Positions 24,585 to 38,915 of a stretch of DNA of 64,000 nucleotides are shown here, piece after piece. The DNA comes from Ctena decussata (taxonomy: Eukaryota; Mollusca; Bivalvia; Lucinida; Lucinidae): contig OZ022503.1 in the NCBI GenBank assembly GCA_963989385.1, positions 67,182,123 through 67,246,122 of the forward strand. The letters run 5' to 3'. The position numbers were made by a program, and so were the translations under genes. Each line of letters begins with the position of its first letter. The first letter of the stretch is position 1. The notes below the pieces were generated by a model that made no database searches, was not told the origin of the DNA, and saw only the letters and a program-made list of their open reading frames with translations.

Positions 24585-25383
24585 CAATTTGGGCTACACG
24601 TTCGGGACGATTCGTGACCTTAGGTGACTTGCACAATTCGGGCTGAAACTAGTGCCAAATGAGAGGGTTGGGATAAACATTCAATTGACCATATGTGCCA
24701 AAAATTCTCGTTCTTTAGTTTTCGAGTTATAGCCCCTGGAAGTCGAAAACTGCACGACTTTGCCCTCGAATATCTCGACAACGGAGAAAAGGAGAATTTC
24801 AGGGCATTTTCTCCCAAGAAATATATGGGAATTATCTGTAATTTAGCCCAGTTTCAGAACGATTCGTGAAAGTCACCTTTTAAGAATAACTTCCACTGCA
24901 GGCCCATATATAAAAGTTTGCTCCTTTATTACTCTGCACATGGACAATTATTTGCGCTGTTATTTGCCCCAGGCATGTACCAATGTAATTACCGTTTACA
25001 GTGTAAAGATGGATGTTATCGGTCGCTGAACGTCGGAGCAGTAGGCGTTTAATGCATTTTCCCATAGGGTCCAATGCAAAATTGACACACCTCATTTTCT
25101 CCATTCTCAAGAGCTTTGAGTCTCTGCAAAACATATACATGTGTAGACACAAATAAGTGAAATAGAATGAAGGCTATTTCAGCTTTAGCTTTTATTCCGT
25201 TTGGGAGCTAAAGTCGCACAAACTTTTGTTTACAAAAATTTCGATGGCCTATAGTTCACAAGTTATGCAATCAGTTGACATAAGATTGTGCATGCATGTA
25301 GACATGTTAATGACCTTTATATATGCCAAGTTTCAGATGGCTACCTACTCATACAAGCAAGCAGTAGCGGTTTGAAATTTTCA
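24585..25383. repeat. Slightly long monomer U31 (799 bp)
   Basis: This copy has two independent insertions: one extra A in an A-run near 24787-24790 and an extra AC in a CACAC stretch near 25085-25090. Both are slippage-type changes in short simple runs. It also has C at the site equivalent to offset 263 (24848), a variant it shares with several neighbours. The two insertions shift chance reading frames, producing a longer 90-codon minus-strand frame at 24880-25152 that is unique to this copy and has no other support. Confidence 0.93.
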
Positions 25384-28300
25384 CAATTTGGGCTACACGT
25401 TCGGGACGATTCGTGACCTTAGGTGACTTGCACAATTCGGGCTGAAACTAGTGCCAAATGAGAGGGTTGGGATAAACATTCAATTGACCATATGTGCCAA
25501 AAATTCTCGTTCTTTAGTTTTCGAGTTATAGCCCCTGGAAGTCGAAAACTGCACGACTTTGCCCTCGAATATCTCGACAACGGAGAAAGGAGAATTTCAG
25601 GGCATTTTCTCCCAAGAAATATATGGGAATTATCTGTAATTTAGCCCAGTTTCAGAACGATTCGTGAAAGTCACCTTTTAAGAATAACTTCCACTGCAGG
25701 CCCATATATAAAAGTTTGCTCCTTTATTACTCTGCACATGGACAATTATTTGCGCTGTTATTTGCCCCAGGCATGTACCTATGTAATTACCGTTTACAGT
25801 GTAAAGATGGATGTTATCGGTCGCTGAACGTCGGAGCAGTAGGCGTTTAATGCATTTTCCCATAGGGTCCAATGCAAAATTGACACCTCATTTTCTCCAT
25901 TCTCAAGAGCTTTGAGTCTCTGCAAAACATATACATGTGTAGACACAAATAAGTGAAATAGAATGAAGGCTATTTCAGCTTTAGCTTTTATTCCGTTTGG
26001 GAGCTAAAGTCGCACAAACTTTTGTTTACAAAAATTTCGATGGCCTATAGTTCGCAAGTTATGCAATCAGTTGACATAAGATTGTGCATGCATGTAGACA
26101 TGTTAATGACCTTTATATATGCCAAGTTTCAGATGGCTACCTACTCATACAAGCAAGCAGTAGCGGTTTGAAATTTTCACAATTTGGGCTACACGTTCGG
26201 GACGATTCGTGACCTTAGGTGACTTGCACAATTCGGGCTGAAACTAGTGCCAAATGAGAGGGTTGGGATAAACATTCAATTGACCATATGTGCCAAAAAT
26301 TCTCGTTCTTTAGTTTTCGAGTTATAGCCCCTGGAAGTCGAAAACTGCACGACTTTGCCCTCGAATATCTCGACAACGGAGAAAGGAGAATTTCAGGGCA
26401 TTTTCTCCCAAGAAATATATGGGAATTATCTGTAATTTAGCACAGTTTCAGAACGATTCGTGAAAGTCACCTTTTAAGAATAACTTCCACTGCAGGCCCA
26501 TATATAAAAGTTTGCTCCTTTATTACTCTGCACATGGACAATTATTTGCGCTGTTATTTGCCCCAGGCATGTACCTATGTAATTACCGTTTACAGTGTAA
26601 AGATGGATGTTATCGGTCGCTGAACGTCGGAGCAGTAGGCGTTTAATGCATTTTCCCATAGGGTCCAATGCAAAATTGACACCTCATTTTCTCCATTCTC
26701 AAGAGCTTTGAGTCTCTGCAAAACATATACATGTGTAGACACAAATAAGTGAAATAGAATGAAGGCTATTTCAGCTTTAGCTTTTATTCCGTTTGGGAGC
26801 TAAAGTCGCACAAACTTTTGTTTACAAAAATTTCGATGGCCTATAGTTCGCAAGTTATGCAATCAGTTGACATAAGATTGTGCATGCATGTAGACATGTT
26901 AATGACCTTTATATATGCCAAGTTTCAGATGGCTACCTACTCATACAAGCAAGCAGTAGCGGTTTGAAATTTTCACAATTTGGGCTACACGTTCGGGACG
27001 ATTCGTGACCTTAGGTGACTTGCACAATTCGGGCTGAAACTAGTGCCAAATGAGAGGGTTGGGATAAACATTCAATTGACCATATGTGCCAAAAATTCTC
27101 GTTCTTTAGTTTTCGAGTTATAGCCCCTGGAAGTCGAAAACTGCACGACTTTGCCCTCGAATATCTCGACAACGGAGAAAGGAGAATTTCAGGGCATTTT
27201 CTCCCAAGAAATATATGGGAATTATCTGTAATTTAGCCCAGTTTCAGAACGATTCGTGAAAGTCACCTTTTAAGAATAACTTCCACTGCAGGCCCATATA
27301 TAAAAGTTTGCTCCTTTATTACTCTGCACATGGACAATTATTTGCGCTGTTATTTGCCCCAGGCATGTACCTATGTAATTACCGTTTACAGTGTAAAGAT
27401 GGATGTTATCGGTCGCTGAACGTCGGAGCAGTAGGCGTTTAATGCATTTTCCCATAGGGTCCAATGCAAAATTGACACCTCATTTTCTCCATTCTCAAGA
27501 GCTTTGAGTCTCTGCAAAACATATACATGTGTAGACACAAATAAGTGAAATAGAATGAAGGCTATTTCAGCTTTAGCTTTTATTCCGTTTGGGAGTTTAA
27601 GTCGCACAAACTTTTGTTTACAAAAATTTCGATGGCCTATAGTTCGCAAGTTATGCAATCAGTTGACATAAGATTGTGCATGCATGTAGACATGTTAATG
27701 ACCTTTATATATGCCAAGTTTCAGATGGCTACCTACTCATACAAGCAAGCAGTAGCGGTTTGAAATTTTCACAATTTGGGCTACACGTTCGGGACGATTC
27801 GTGACCTTAGGTGACTTGCACAATTCGGGCTGAAACTAGTGCCAAATGAGAGGGTTGGGATAAACATTCAATTGACCATATGTGCCAAAAATTCTCGTTC
27901 TTTAGTTTTCGAGTTATAGCCCCTGGAAGTCGAAAACTGCACGACTTTGCCCTCGAATATCTCGACAACGGAGAAAGGAGAATTTCAGGGCATTTTCTCC
28001 CAAGAAATATATGGGAATTATCTGTAATTTAGCCCAGTTTCAGAACGATTCGTGAAAGTCACCTTTTAAGAATAACTTCCACTGCAGGCCCATATATAAA
28101 AGTTTGCTCCTTTATTACTCTGCACATAGACAATTATTTGCGCTGTTATTTGCCCCAGGCATGTACCTATGTAATTACCGTTTACAGTGTAAAGATGGAT
28201 GTTATCGGTCGCTGAACGTCGGAGCAGTAGGCGTTTAATGCATTTTCCCATAGGGTCCAATGCAAAATTGACACCTCATTTTCTCCATTCTCAAGAGCTT

Positions 28301-30159
28301 TGAGTCTCTGCAAAACATATACATGTGTAGACACAAATAAGTGAAATAGAATGAAGGCTATTTCAGCTTTAGCTTTTATTCCGTTTGGGAGCTAAAGTCG
28401 CACAAACTTTTGTTTACAAAAATTTCGATGGCCTATAGTTCGCAAGTTATGCAATCAGTTGACATAAGATTGTGCATGCATGTAGACATGTTAATGACCT
28501 TTATATATGCCAAGTTTCAGATGGCTACCTACTCATACAAGCAAGCAGTAGCGGTTTGAAATTTTCACAATTTGGGCTACACGTTCGGGACGATTCGTGA
28601 CCTTAGGTGACTTGCACAATTCGGGCTGAAACTAGTGCCAAATGAGAGGGTTGGGATAAACATTCAATTGACCATATGTGCCAAAAATTCTCGTTCTTTA
28701 GTTTTCGAGTTATAGCCCCTGGAAGTCGAAAACTGCACGACTTTGCCCTCGAATATCTCGACAACGGAGAAAGGAGAATTTCAGGGCATTTTCTCCCAAG
28801 AAATATATGGGAATTATCTGTAATTTAGCCCAGTTTCAGAACGATTCGTGAAAGTCACCTTTTAAGAATAACTTCCACTGCAGGCCCATATATAAAAGTT
28901 TGCTCCTTTATTACTCTGCACATGGACAATTATTTGCGCTGTTATTTGCCCCAGGCATGTACCTATGTAATTACCGTTTACAGTGTAAAGATGGATGTTA
29001 TCGGTCGCTGAACGTCGGAGCAGTAGGCGTTTAATGCATTTTCCCATAGGGTCCAATGCAAAATTGACACCTCATTTTCTCCATTCTCAAGAGCTTTGAG
29101 TCTCTGCAAAACATATACATGTGTAGACACAAATAAGTGAAATAGAATGAAGGCTATTTCAGCTTTAGTTTTTATTCCGTTTGGGAGCTAAAGTCGCACA
29201 AACTTTTGTTTACAAAAATTTCGATGGCCTATAGTTCGCAAGTTATGCAATCAGTTGACATAAGATTGTGCATGCATGTAGACATGTTAATGACCTTTAT
29301 ATATGCCAAGTTTCAGATGGCTACCTACTCATACAAGCAAGCAGTAGCGGTTTGAAATTTTCACAATTTGGGCTACACGTTCGGGACGATTCGTGACCTT
29401 AGGTGACCTGCACAATTCGGGCTGAAACTAGTGCCAAATGAGAGGGTTGGGATAAACATTCAATTGACCATATGTGCCAAAAATTCTCGTTCTTTAGTTT
29501 TCGAGTTATAGCCCCTGGAAGTCGAAAACTGCACGACTTTGCCCTCGAATATCTCAACAACGGAGAAAGGAGAATTTCAGGGCATTTTCTCCCAAGAAAT
29601 ATATGGGAATTATCTGTAATTTAGCACAGTTTCAGAACGATTCGTGAAAGTCACCTTTTAAGAATAACTTCCACTGCAGGCCCATATATAAAAGTTTGCT
29701 CCTTTATTACTCTGCACATGGACAATTATTTGCGCTGTTATTTGCCCCAGGCATGTACCTATGTAATTACCGTTTACAGTGTAAAGATGGATGTTATCGG
29801 TCGCTGAACGTCGGAGCAGTAGGCGTTTAATGCATTTTCCCATAGGGTCCAATGCAAAATTGACACCTCATTTTCTCCATTCTCAAGAGCTTTGAGTCTC
29901 TGCAAAACATATACATGTGTAGACACAAATAAGTGAAATAGAATGAAGGCTATTTCAGCTTTAGCTTTTATTCCGTTTGGGAGCTAAAGTCGCACAAACT
30001 TTTGTTTACAAAAATTTCGATGGCCTATAGTTCGCAAGTTATGCAATCAGTTGACATAAGATTGTGCATGCATGTAGACATGTTAATGACCTTTATATAT
30101 GCCAAGTTTCAGATGGCTACCTACTCATACAAGCAAGCAGTAGCGGTTTGAAATTTTCA

Positions 30160-32547
30160 CAATTTGGGCTACACGTTCGGGACGATTCGTGACCTTAGGT
30201 GACTTGCACAATTCGGGCTGAAACTAGTGCCAAATGAGAGGGTTGGGATAAACATTCAATTGACCATATGTGCCAAAAATTCTCGTTCTTTAGTTTTCGA
30301 GTTATAGCCCCTGGAAGTCGAAAACTGCACGACTTTGCCCTCGAATATCTCGACAACGGAGAAAGGAGAATTTCAGGGCATTTTCTCCCAAGAAATATAT
30401 GGGAATTATCTGTAATTTAGCCCAGTTTCAGAACGATTCGTGAAAGTCACCTTTTAAGAATAACTTCCACTGCAGGCCCATATATAAAAGTTTGCTCCTT
30501 TTTTACTCTGCACATGGACAATTATTTGCGCTGTTATTTGCCCCAGGCATGTACCTATGTATTTACCGTTTACAGTGTAAAGCTGGATGTTATCGGTCGC
30601 TGAACGTCGGAGCAGTAGGCGTTTAATGCATTTTCCCATAGGGTCCAATGCAAAATTGACACCTCATTTTCTCCATTCTCAAGAGCTTTGAGTCTCTGCA
30701 AAACATATACATGTGTAGACACAAATAAGTGAAATAGAATGAAGGCTATTTCAGCTTTAGCTTTTATTCCGTTTGGGAGCTAAAGTCGCACAAACTTTTG
30801 TTTACAAAAATTTCGATGGCCTATAGTTCGCAAGTTATGCAATCAGTTGACATAAGATTGTGCATGCATGTAGACATGTTAATGACCTTTATATATGCCA
30901 AGTTTCAGATGGCTACCTACTCATACAAGCAAGCAGTAGCGGTTTGAAATTTTCACAATTTGGGCTACACGTTCGGGACGATTCGTGACCTTAGGTGACT
31001 TGCACAATTCGGGCTGAAACTAGTGCCAAATGAGAGGGTTGGGATAAACATTCAATTGACCATATGTGCCAAAAATTCTCGTTCTTTAGTTTTCGAGTTA
31101 TAGCCCCTGGAAGTCGAAAACTGCACGACTTTGCCCTCGAATATCTCGACAACGGAGAAAGGAGAATTTCAGGGCATTTTCTCCCAAGAAATATATGGGA
31201 ATTATCTGTAATTTAGCACAGTTTCAGAACGATTCGTGAAAGTCACCTTTTAAGAATAACTTCCACTGCAGGCCCATATATAAAAGTTTGCTCCTTTATT
31301 ACTCTGCACATGGACAATTATTTGCGCTGTTATTTGCCCCAGGCATGTACCTATGTAATTACCGTTTACAGTGTAAAGATGGATGTTATCGGTCGCTGAA
31401 CGTCGGAGCAGTAGGCGTTTAATGCATTTTCCCATAGGGTCCAATGCAAAATTGACACCTCATTTTCTCCATTCTCAAGAGCTTTGAGTCTCTGCAAAAC
31501 ATATACATGTGTAGACACAAATAAGTGAAATAGAATGAAGGCTAGTTCAGCTTTAGCTTTTATTCCGTTTGGGAGCTAAAGTCGCACAAACTTTTGTTTA
31601 CAAAAATTTCGATGGCCTATAGTTCGCAAGTTATGCAATCAGTTGACATAAGATTGTGCATGCATGTAGACATGTTAATGACCTTTATATATGCCAAGTT
31701 TCAGATGGCTACCTACTCATACAAGCAAGCAGTAGCGGTTTGAAATTTTCACAATTTGGGCTACACGTTCGGGACGATTCGTGACCTTAGGTGACTTGCA
31801 CAATTCGGGCTGAAACTAGTGCCAAATGAGAGGGTTGGGATAAACATTCAATTGACCATATGTGCCAAAAATTCTCGTTCTTTAGTTTTCAAGTTATAGC
31901 CCCTGGAAGTCGAAAACTGCACGACTTTGCCCTCGAATATCTCGACAACGGAGAAAGGAGAATTTCAGGGCATTTTCTCCCAAGAAATATATGGGAATTA
32001 TCTGTAATTTAGCACAGTTTCAGAACGATTCGTGAAAGTCACCTTTTAAGAATAACTTCCACTGCAGGCCCATATATAAAAGTTTGCTCCTTTATTACTC
32101 TGCACATGGACAATTATTTGCGCTGTTATTTGCCCCAGGCATGTACCTATGTAATTACCGTTTACAGTGTAAAGATGGATGTTATCGGTTGCTGAACGTC
32201 GGAGCAGTAGGCGTTTAATGCATTTTCCCATAGGGTCCAATGCAAAATTGACACCTCATTTTCTCCATTCTCAAGAGCTTTGAGTCTCTGCAAAACATAT
32301 ACATGTGTAGACACAAATAAGTGAAATAGAATGAAGGCTATTTCAGCTTTAGCTTTTATTCCGTTTGGGAGCTAAAGTCGCACAAACTTTTGTTTACAAA
32401 AAATTCGATGGCCTATAGTTCGCAAGTTATGCAATCAGTTGACATAAGATTGTGCATGCATGTAGACATGTTAATGACCTTTATATATGCCAAGTTTCAG
32501 ATGGCTACCTACTCATACAAGCAAGCAGTAGCGGTTTGAAATTTTCA
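30160..32547. repeat. Three-monomer block U38-U39-U40, source or sister of U41-U45
   Basis: U38 is marked by C at offset 263, T at offset 403 and C at offset 424 (30422, 30562, 30583). U39 is marked by G at offset 590 (31545). U40 is marked by T at offset 439 and A at offset 652 (32190, 32403). The same sets recur in the same order in the following block, so these three monomers behave as one higher-order unit of 2388 bp. Confidence 0.85.
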
Positions 32548-35500
32548 CAATTTGGGCTACACGTTCGGGACGATTCGTGACCTTAGGTGACTTGCACAAT
32601 TCGGGCTGAAACTAGTGCCAAATGAGAGGGTTGGGATAAACATTCAATTGACCATATGTGCCAAAAATTCTCGTTCTTTAGTTTTCGAGTTATAGCCCCT
32701 GGAAGTCGAAAACTGCACGACTTTGCCCTCGAATATCTCGACAACGGAGAAAGGAGAATTTCAGGGCATTTTCTCCCAAGAAATATATGGGAATTATCTG
32801 TAATTTAGCCCAGTTTCAGAACGATTCGTGAAAGTCACCTTTTAAGAATAACTTCCACTGCAGGCCCATATATAAAAGTTTGCTCCTTTATTACTCTGCA
32901 CATGGACAATTATTTGCGCTGTTATTTGCCCCAGGCATGTACCTATGTATTTACCGTTTACAGTGTAAAGCTGGATGTTATCGGTCGCTGAACGTCGGAG
33001 CAGTAGGCGTTTAATGCATTTTCCCATAGGGTCCAATGCAAAATTGACACCTCATTTTCTCCATTCTCAAGAGCTTTGAGTCTCTGCAAAACATATACAT
33101 GTGTAGACACAAATAAGTGAAATAGAATGAAGGCTATTTCAGCTTTAGCTTTTATTCCGTTTGGGAGCTAAAGTCGCACAAACTTTTGTTTACAAAAATT
33201 TCGATGGCCTATAGTTCGCAAGTTATGCAATCAGTTGACATAAGATTGTGCATGCATGTAGACATGTTAATGACCTTTATATATGCCAAGTTTCAGATGG
33301 CTACCTACTCATACAAGCAAGCAGTAGCGGTTTGAAATTTTCACAATTTGGGCTACACGTTCGGGACGATTCGTGACCTTAGGTGACTTGCACAATTCGG
33401 GCTGAAACTAGTGCCAAATGAGAGGGTTGGGATAAACATTCAATTGACCATATGTGCCAAAAATTCTCGTTCTTTAGTTTTCGAGTTATAGCCCCTGGAA
33501 GTCGAAAACTGCACGACTTTGCCCTCGAATATCTCGACAACGGAGAAAGGAGAATTTCAGGGCATTTTCTCCCAAGAAATATATGGGAATTATCTGTAAT
33601 TTAGCACAGTTTCAGAACGATTCGTGAAAGTCACCTTTTAAGAATAACTTCCACTGCAGGCCCATATATAAAAGTTTGCTCCTTTATTACTCTGCACATG
33701 GACAATTATTTGCGCTGTTATTTGCCCCAGGCATGTACCTATGTAATTACCGTTTACAGTGTAAAGATGGATGTTATAGGTCGCTGAACGTCGGAGCAGT
33801 AGGCGTTTAATGCATTTTCCCATAGGGTCCAATGCAAAATTGACACCTCATTTTCTCCATTCTCAAGAGCTTTGAGTCTCTGCAAAACATATACATGTGT
33901 AGACACAAATAAGTGAAATAGAATGAAGGCTAGTTCAGCTTTAGCTTTTATTCCGTTTGGGAGCTAAAGTCGCACAAACTTTTGTTTACAAAAATTTCGA
34001 TGGCCTATAGTTCGCAAGTTATGCAATCAGTTGACATAAGATTGTGCATGCATGTAGACATGTTAATGACCTTTATATATGCCAAGTTTCAGATGGCTAC
34101 CTACTCATACAAGCAAGCAGTAGCGGTTTGAAATTTTCACAATTTGGGCTACACGTTCGGGACGATTCGTGACCTTAGGTTACTTGCACAATTCGGGCTG
34201 AAACTAGTGCCAAATGAGAGGGTTGGGATAAACATTCAATTGACCATATGTGCCAAAAATTCTCGTTCTTTAGTTTTCGAGTTATAGCCCCTGGAAGTCG
34301 AAAACTGCACGACTTTGCCCTCGAATATCTCGACAACGGAGAAAGGAGAATTTCAGGGCATTTTCTCCCAAGAAATATATGGGAATTATCTGTAATTTAG
34401 CACAGTTTCAGAACGATTCGTGAAAGTCACCTTTTAAGAATAACTTCCACTGCAGGCCCATATATAAAAGTTTGCTCCTTTATTACTCTGCACATGGACA
34501 ATTATTTGCGCTGTTATTTGCCCCAGGCATGTACCTATGTAATTACCGTTTACAGTGTAAAGATGGATGTTATAGGTCGCTGAACGTCGGAGCAGTAGGC
34601 GTTTAATGCATTTTCCCATAGGGTCCAATGCAAAATTGACACCTCATTTTCTCCATTCTCAAGAGCTTTGAGTCTCTGCAAAACATATACATGTGTAGAC
34701 ACAAATAAGTGAAATAGAATGAAGGCTATTTCAGCTTTAGCTTTTATTCCGTTTGGGAGCTAAAGTCGCACAAACTTTTGTTTACAAAAATTTCGATGGC
34801 CTATAGTTCGCAAGTTATGCAATCAGTTGACATAAGATTGTGCATGCATGTAGACATGTTAATGACCTTTATATATGCCAAGTTTCAGATGGCTACCTAC
34901 TCATACAAGCAAGCAGTAGCGGTTTGAAATTTTCACAATTTGGGCTACACGTTCGGGACGATTCGTGACCTTAGGTGACTTGCACAATTCGGGCTGAAAC
35001 TAGTGCCAAATGAGAGGGTTGGGATAAACATTCAATTGACCATATGTGCCAAAAATTCTCGTTCTTTAGTTTTCGAGTTATAGCCCCTGGAAGTCGAAAA
35101 CTGCACGACTTTGCCCTCGAATATCTCGACAACGGAGAAAGGAGAATTTCAGGGCATTTTCTCCCAAGAAATATATGATAATTATCTGTAATTTAGCACA
35201 GTTTCAGAACGATTCGTGAAAGTCACCTTTTAAGAATAACTTCCACTGCAGGCCCATATATAAAAGTTTGCTCCTTTATTACTCTGCACATGGACAATTA
35301 TTTGCGCTGTTATTTGCCCCAGGCATGTACCTATGTAATTACCGTTTACAGTGTAAAGATGGATGTTATCGGTCGCTGAACGTCGGAGCAGTAGGCGTTT
35401 AATGCATTTTCCCATAGGGTCCAATGCAAAATTGACACCTCATTTTCTCCATTCTCAAGAGCTTTGAGTCTCTGCAAAACATATACATGTGTAGACACAA

Positions 35501-36527
35501 ATAAGTGAAATAGAATGAAGGCTAGTTCAGCTTTAGCTTTTATTCCGTTTGGGAGCTAAAGTCGCACAAACTTTTGTTTACAAAAATTTCGATGGCCTAT
35601 AGTTCGCAAGTTATGCAATCAGTTGACATAAGATTGTGCATGCATGTAGACATGTTAATGACCTTTATATATGCCAAGTTTCAGATGGCTACCTACTCAT
35701 ACAAGCAAGCAGTAGCGGTTTGAAATTTTCACAATTTGGGCTACACGTTCGGGACGATTCGTGACCTTAGGTGACTTGCACAATTCGGGCTGAAACTAGT
35801 GCCAAATGAGAGGGTTGGGATAAACATTCAATTGACCATATGTGCCAAAAATTCTCGTTCTTTAGTTTTCGAGTTATAGCCCCTGGAAGTCGAAAACTGC
35901 ACGACTTTGCCCTCGAATATCTCGACAACGGAGAAAGGAGAATTTCAGGGCATTTTCTCCCAAGAAATATATGGGAATTATCTGTAATTTAGCACAGTTT
36001 CAGAACGATTCGTGAAAGTCACCTTTTAAGAATAACTTCCACTGCAGGCCCATATATAAAAGTTTGCTCCTTTATTACTCTGCACATGGACAATTATTTG
36101 CGCTGTTATTTGCCCCAGGCATGTACCTATGTAATTACCGTTTACAGTGTAAAGATGGATGTTATCGGTTGCTGAACGTCGGAGCAGTAGGCGTTTAATG
36201 CATTTTCCCATAGGGTCCAATGCAAAATTGACACCTCATTTTCTCCATTCTCAAGAGCTTTGAGTCTCTGCAAAACATATACATGTGTAGACACAAATAA
36301 GTGAAATAGAATGAAGGCTATTTCAGCTTTAGCTTTTATTCCGTTTGGGAGCTAAAGTCGCACAAACTTTTGTTTACAAAAAATTCGATGGCCTATAGTT
36401 CGCAAGTTATGCAATCAGTTGACATAAGATTGTGCATGCATGTAGACATGTTAATGACCTTTATATATGCCAAGTTTCAGATGGCTACCTACTCATACAA
36501 GCAAGCAGTAGCGGTTTGAAATTTTCA
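32548..36527. repeat. Five-monomer block U41-U45, expanded copy of U38-U40
   Basis: U41 repeats the three U38 markers (32810, 32950, 32971). U42 and U44 repeat the U39 marker at offset 590 (33933, 35525). U45 repeats both U40 markers (36170, 36383). U42 and U43 also share A at offset 435 (33778, 34574), a later change. The order is therefore first-middle-middle-middle-last, meaning a three-monomer block was copied and its middle part then expanded by two units. The direction of copying cannot be fixed from the sequence alone. Confidence 0.8.
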
Positions 36528-38915
36528 CAATTTGGGCTACACGTTCGGGACGATTCGTGACCTTAGGTGACTTGCACAATTCGGGCTGAAACTAGTGCCA
36601 AATGAGAGGGTTGGGATAAACATTCAATTGACCATATGTGCCAAAAATTCTCGTTCTTTAGTTTTCGAGTTATAGCCCCTGGAAGTCGAAAACTGCACGA
36701 CTTTGCCCTCGAATATCTCGACAACGGAGAAAGGAGAATTTCAGGGCATTTTCTCCCAAGAAATATATGGGAATTATCTGTAATTTAGCACAGTTTCAGA
36801 ACGATTCGTGAAAGTCACCTTTTAAGAATAACTTCCACTGCAGGCCCATATATAAAAGTTTGCTCCTTTATTACTCTGCACATGGACAATTATTTGCGCT
36901 GTTATTTGCCCCAGGCATGTACCTATGTAATTACCGTTTACAGTGTAAAGATGGATGTTATCGGTCGCTGAACGTCGGAGCAGTAGGCGTTTAATGCATT
37001 TTCCCATAGGGTCCAATGCAAAATTGACACCTCATTTTCTCCATTCTCAAGAGCTTTGAGTCTCTGCAAAACATATACATGTGTAGACACAAATAAGTGT
37101 AATAGAATGAAGGCTATTTCCGCTTTAGCTTTTATTCCGTTTGGGAGCTAAAGTCGCACAAACTTTTGTTTACAAAAATTTCGATGGCCTATAGTTCGCA
37201 AGTTATGCAATCAGTTGACATAAGATTGTGCATGCATGTAGACATGTTAATGACCTTTATATATGCCAAGTTTCAGATGGCTACCTACTCATACAAGCAA
37301 GCAGTAGCGGTTTGAAATTTTCACAATTTGGGCTACACGTTCGGGACGATTCGTGACCTTAGGTGACTTGCACAATTCGGGCTGAAACTAGTGCCAAATG
37401 AGAGGGTTGGGATAAACATTCAATTGACCATATGTGCCAAAAATTCTCGTTCTTTAGTTTTCGAGTTATAGCCCCTGGAAATCGAAAACTGCACGACTTT
37501 GCCCTCGAATATCTCGACAACGGAGAAAGGAGAATTTCAGGGCATTTTCTCCCAAGAAATATATGGGAATTATCTGTAATTTAGCACAGTTTCAGAACGA
37601 TTCGTGAAAGTCACCTTTTAAGAATAACTTCCACTGCAGGCCCATATATAAAAGTTTGCTCCTTTATTACTCTGCACATGGACAATTATTTGCGCTGTTA
37701 TTTGCCCCAGGCATGTACCTATGTAATTACCGTTTACAGTGTAAAGATGGATGTTATCGGTCGCTGAACGTCGGAGCAGTAGGCGTTTAATGCATTTTCC
37801 CATAGGGTCCAATGCAAAATTGACACCTCATTTTCTCCATTCTCAAGAGCTTTGAGTCTCTGCAAAACATATACATGTGTAGACACAAATAAGTGAAATA
37901 CAATGAAGGCTATTTCAGCTTTAGCTTTTATTCCGTTTGGGAGCTAAAGTCGCACAAACTTTTGTTTACAAAAATTTCGATGGCCTATAGTTCGCAAGTT
38001 ATGCAATCAGTTGACATAAGATTGTGCATGCATGTAGACATGTTAATGACCTTTATATATGCCAAGTTTCAGATGGCTACCTACTCATACAAGCAAGCAG
38101 TAGCGGTTTGAAATTTTCACAATTTGGGCTACACGTTCGGGACGATTCGTGACCTTAGGTGACTTGCACAATTCGGGCTGAAACTAGTGCCAAATGAGAG
38201 GGTTGGGATAAACATTCAATTGACCATATGTGCCAAAAATTCTCGTTCTTTAGTTTTCGAGTTATAGCCCCTGGAAGTCGAAAACTGCACGACTTTGCCC
38301 TCGAATATCTCGACAACGGAGAAAGGAGAATTTCAGGGCATTTTCTCCCAAGAAATATATGGGAATTATCTGTAATTTAGCACAGTTTCAGAACGATTCG
38401 TGAAAGTCACCTTTTAAGAATAACTTCCACTGCAGGCCCATATATAAAAGTTTGCTCCTTTATTACTCTGCACATGGACAATTATTTGCGCTGTTATTTG
38501 CCCCAGGCATGTACCTATGTAATTACCGTTTACAGTGTAAAGATGGATGTTATCGGTCGCTGAACGTCGGAGCAGTAGGCGTTTAATGCATTTTCCCATA
38601 GGGTCCAATGCAAAATTGACACCTCATTTTCTCCATTCTCAAGAGCTTTGAGTCTCTGCAAAACATATACATGTGTAGACACAAATAAGTGAAATAGAAT
38701 GAAGGCTATTTCAGCTTTAGCTTTTATTCCGTTTGGGAGCTAAAGTCGCACAAACTTTTGTTTACAAAAATTTCGATGGCCTATAGTTCGCAAGTTATGC
38801 AATCAGTTGACATAAGATTGTGCATGTATGTAGACATGTTAATGGCCTTTATATATGCCAAGTTTCAGATGGCTACCTACTCATACAAGCAAGCAGTAGC
38901 GGTTTGAAATTTTCA

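Larger units (their letters stand above)
25384..38915. repeat. Regular block U32-U48 (17 monomers of 796 bp)
   Basis: Seventeen monomers with exact 796-bp spacing. A-to-C at offset 263 occurs in U32, U34, U35, U36, U38 and U41 (25646, 27238, 28034, 28830, 30422, 32810), continuing from U26, U29 and U31, and is not seen outside U26-U41. This block holds the clearest local duplication (U38-U45, listed separately). U47 has G-to-C at offset 578 (37901), which recurs in U55, U57 and U59. Confidence 0.95.

Noticed and set aside
37893..38111. 72-aa plus-strand frame, also at 44238, 45830 and 47422
   Set aside because: It needs a GTG start and depends on the single G-to-C change at offset 578 that removes a stop; other monomers lack it.
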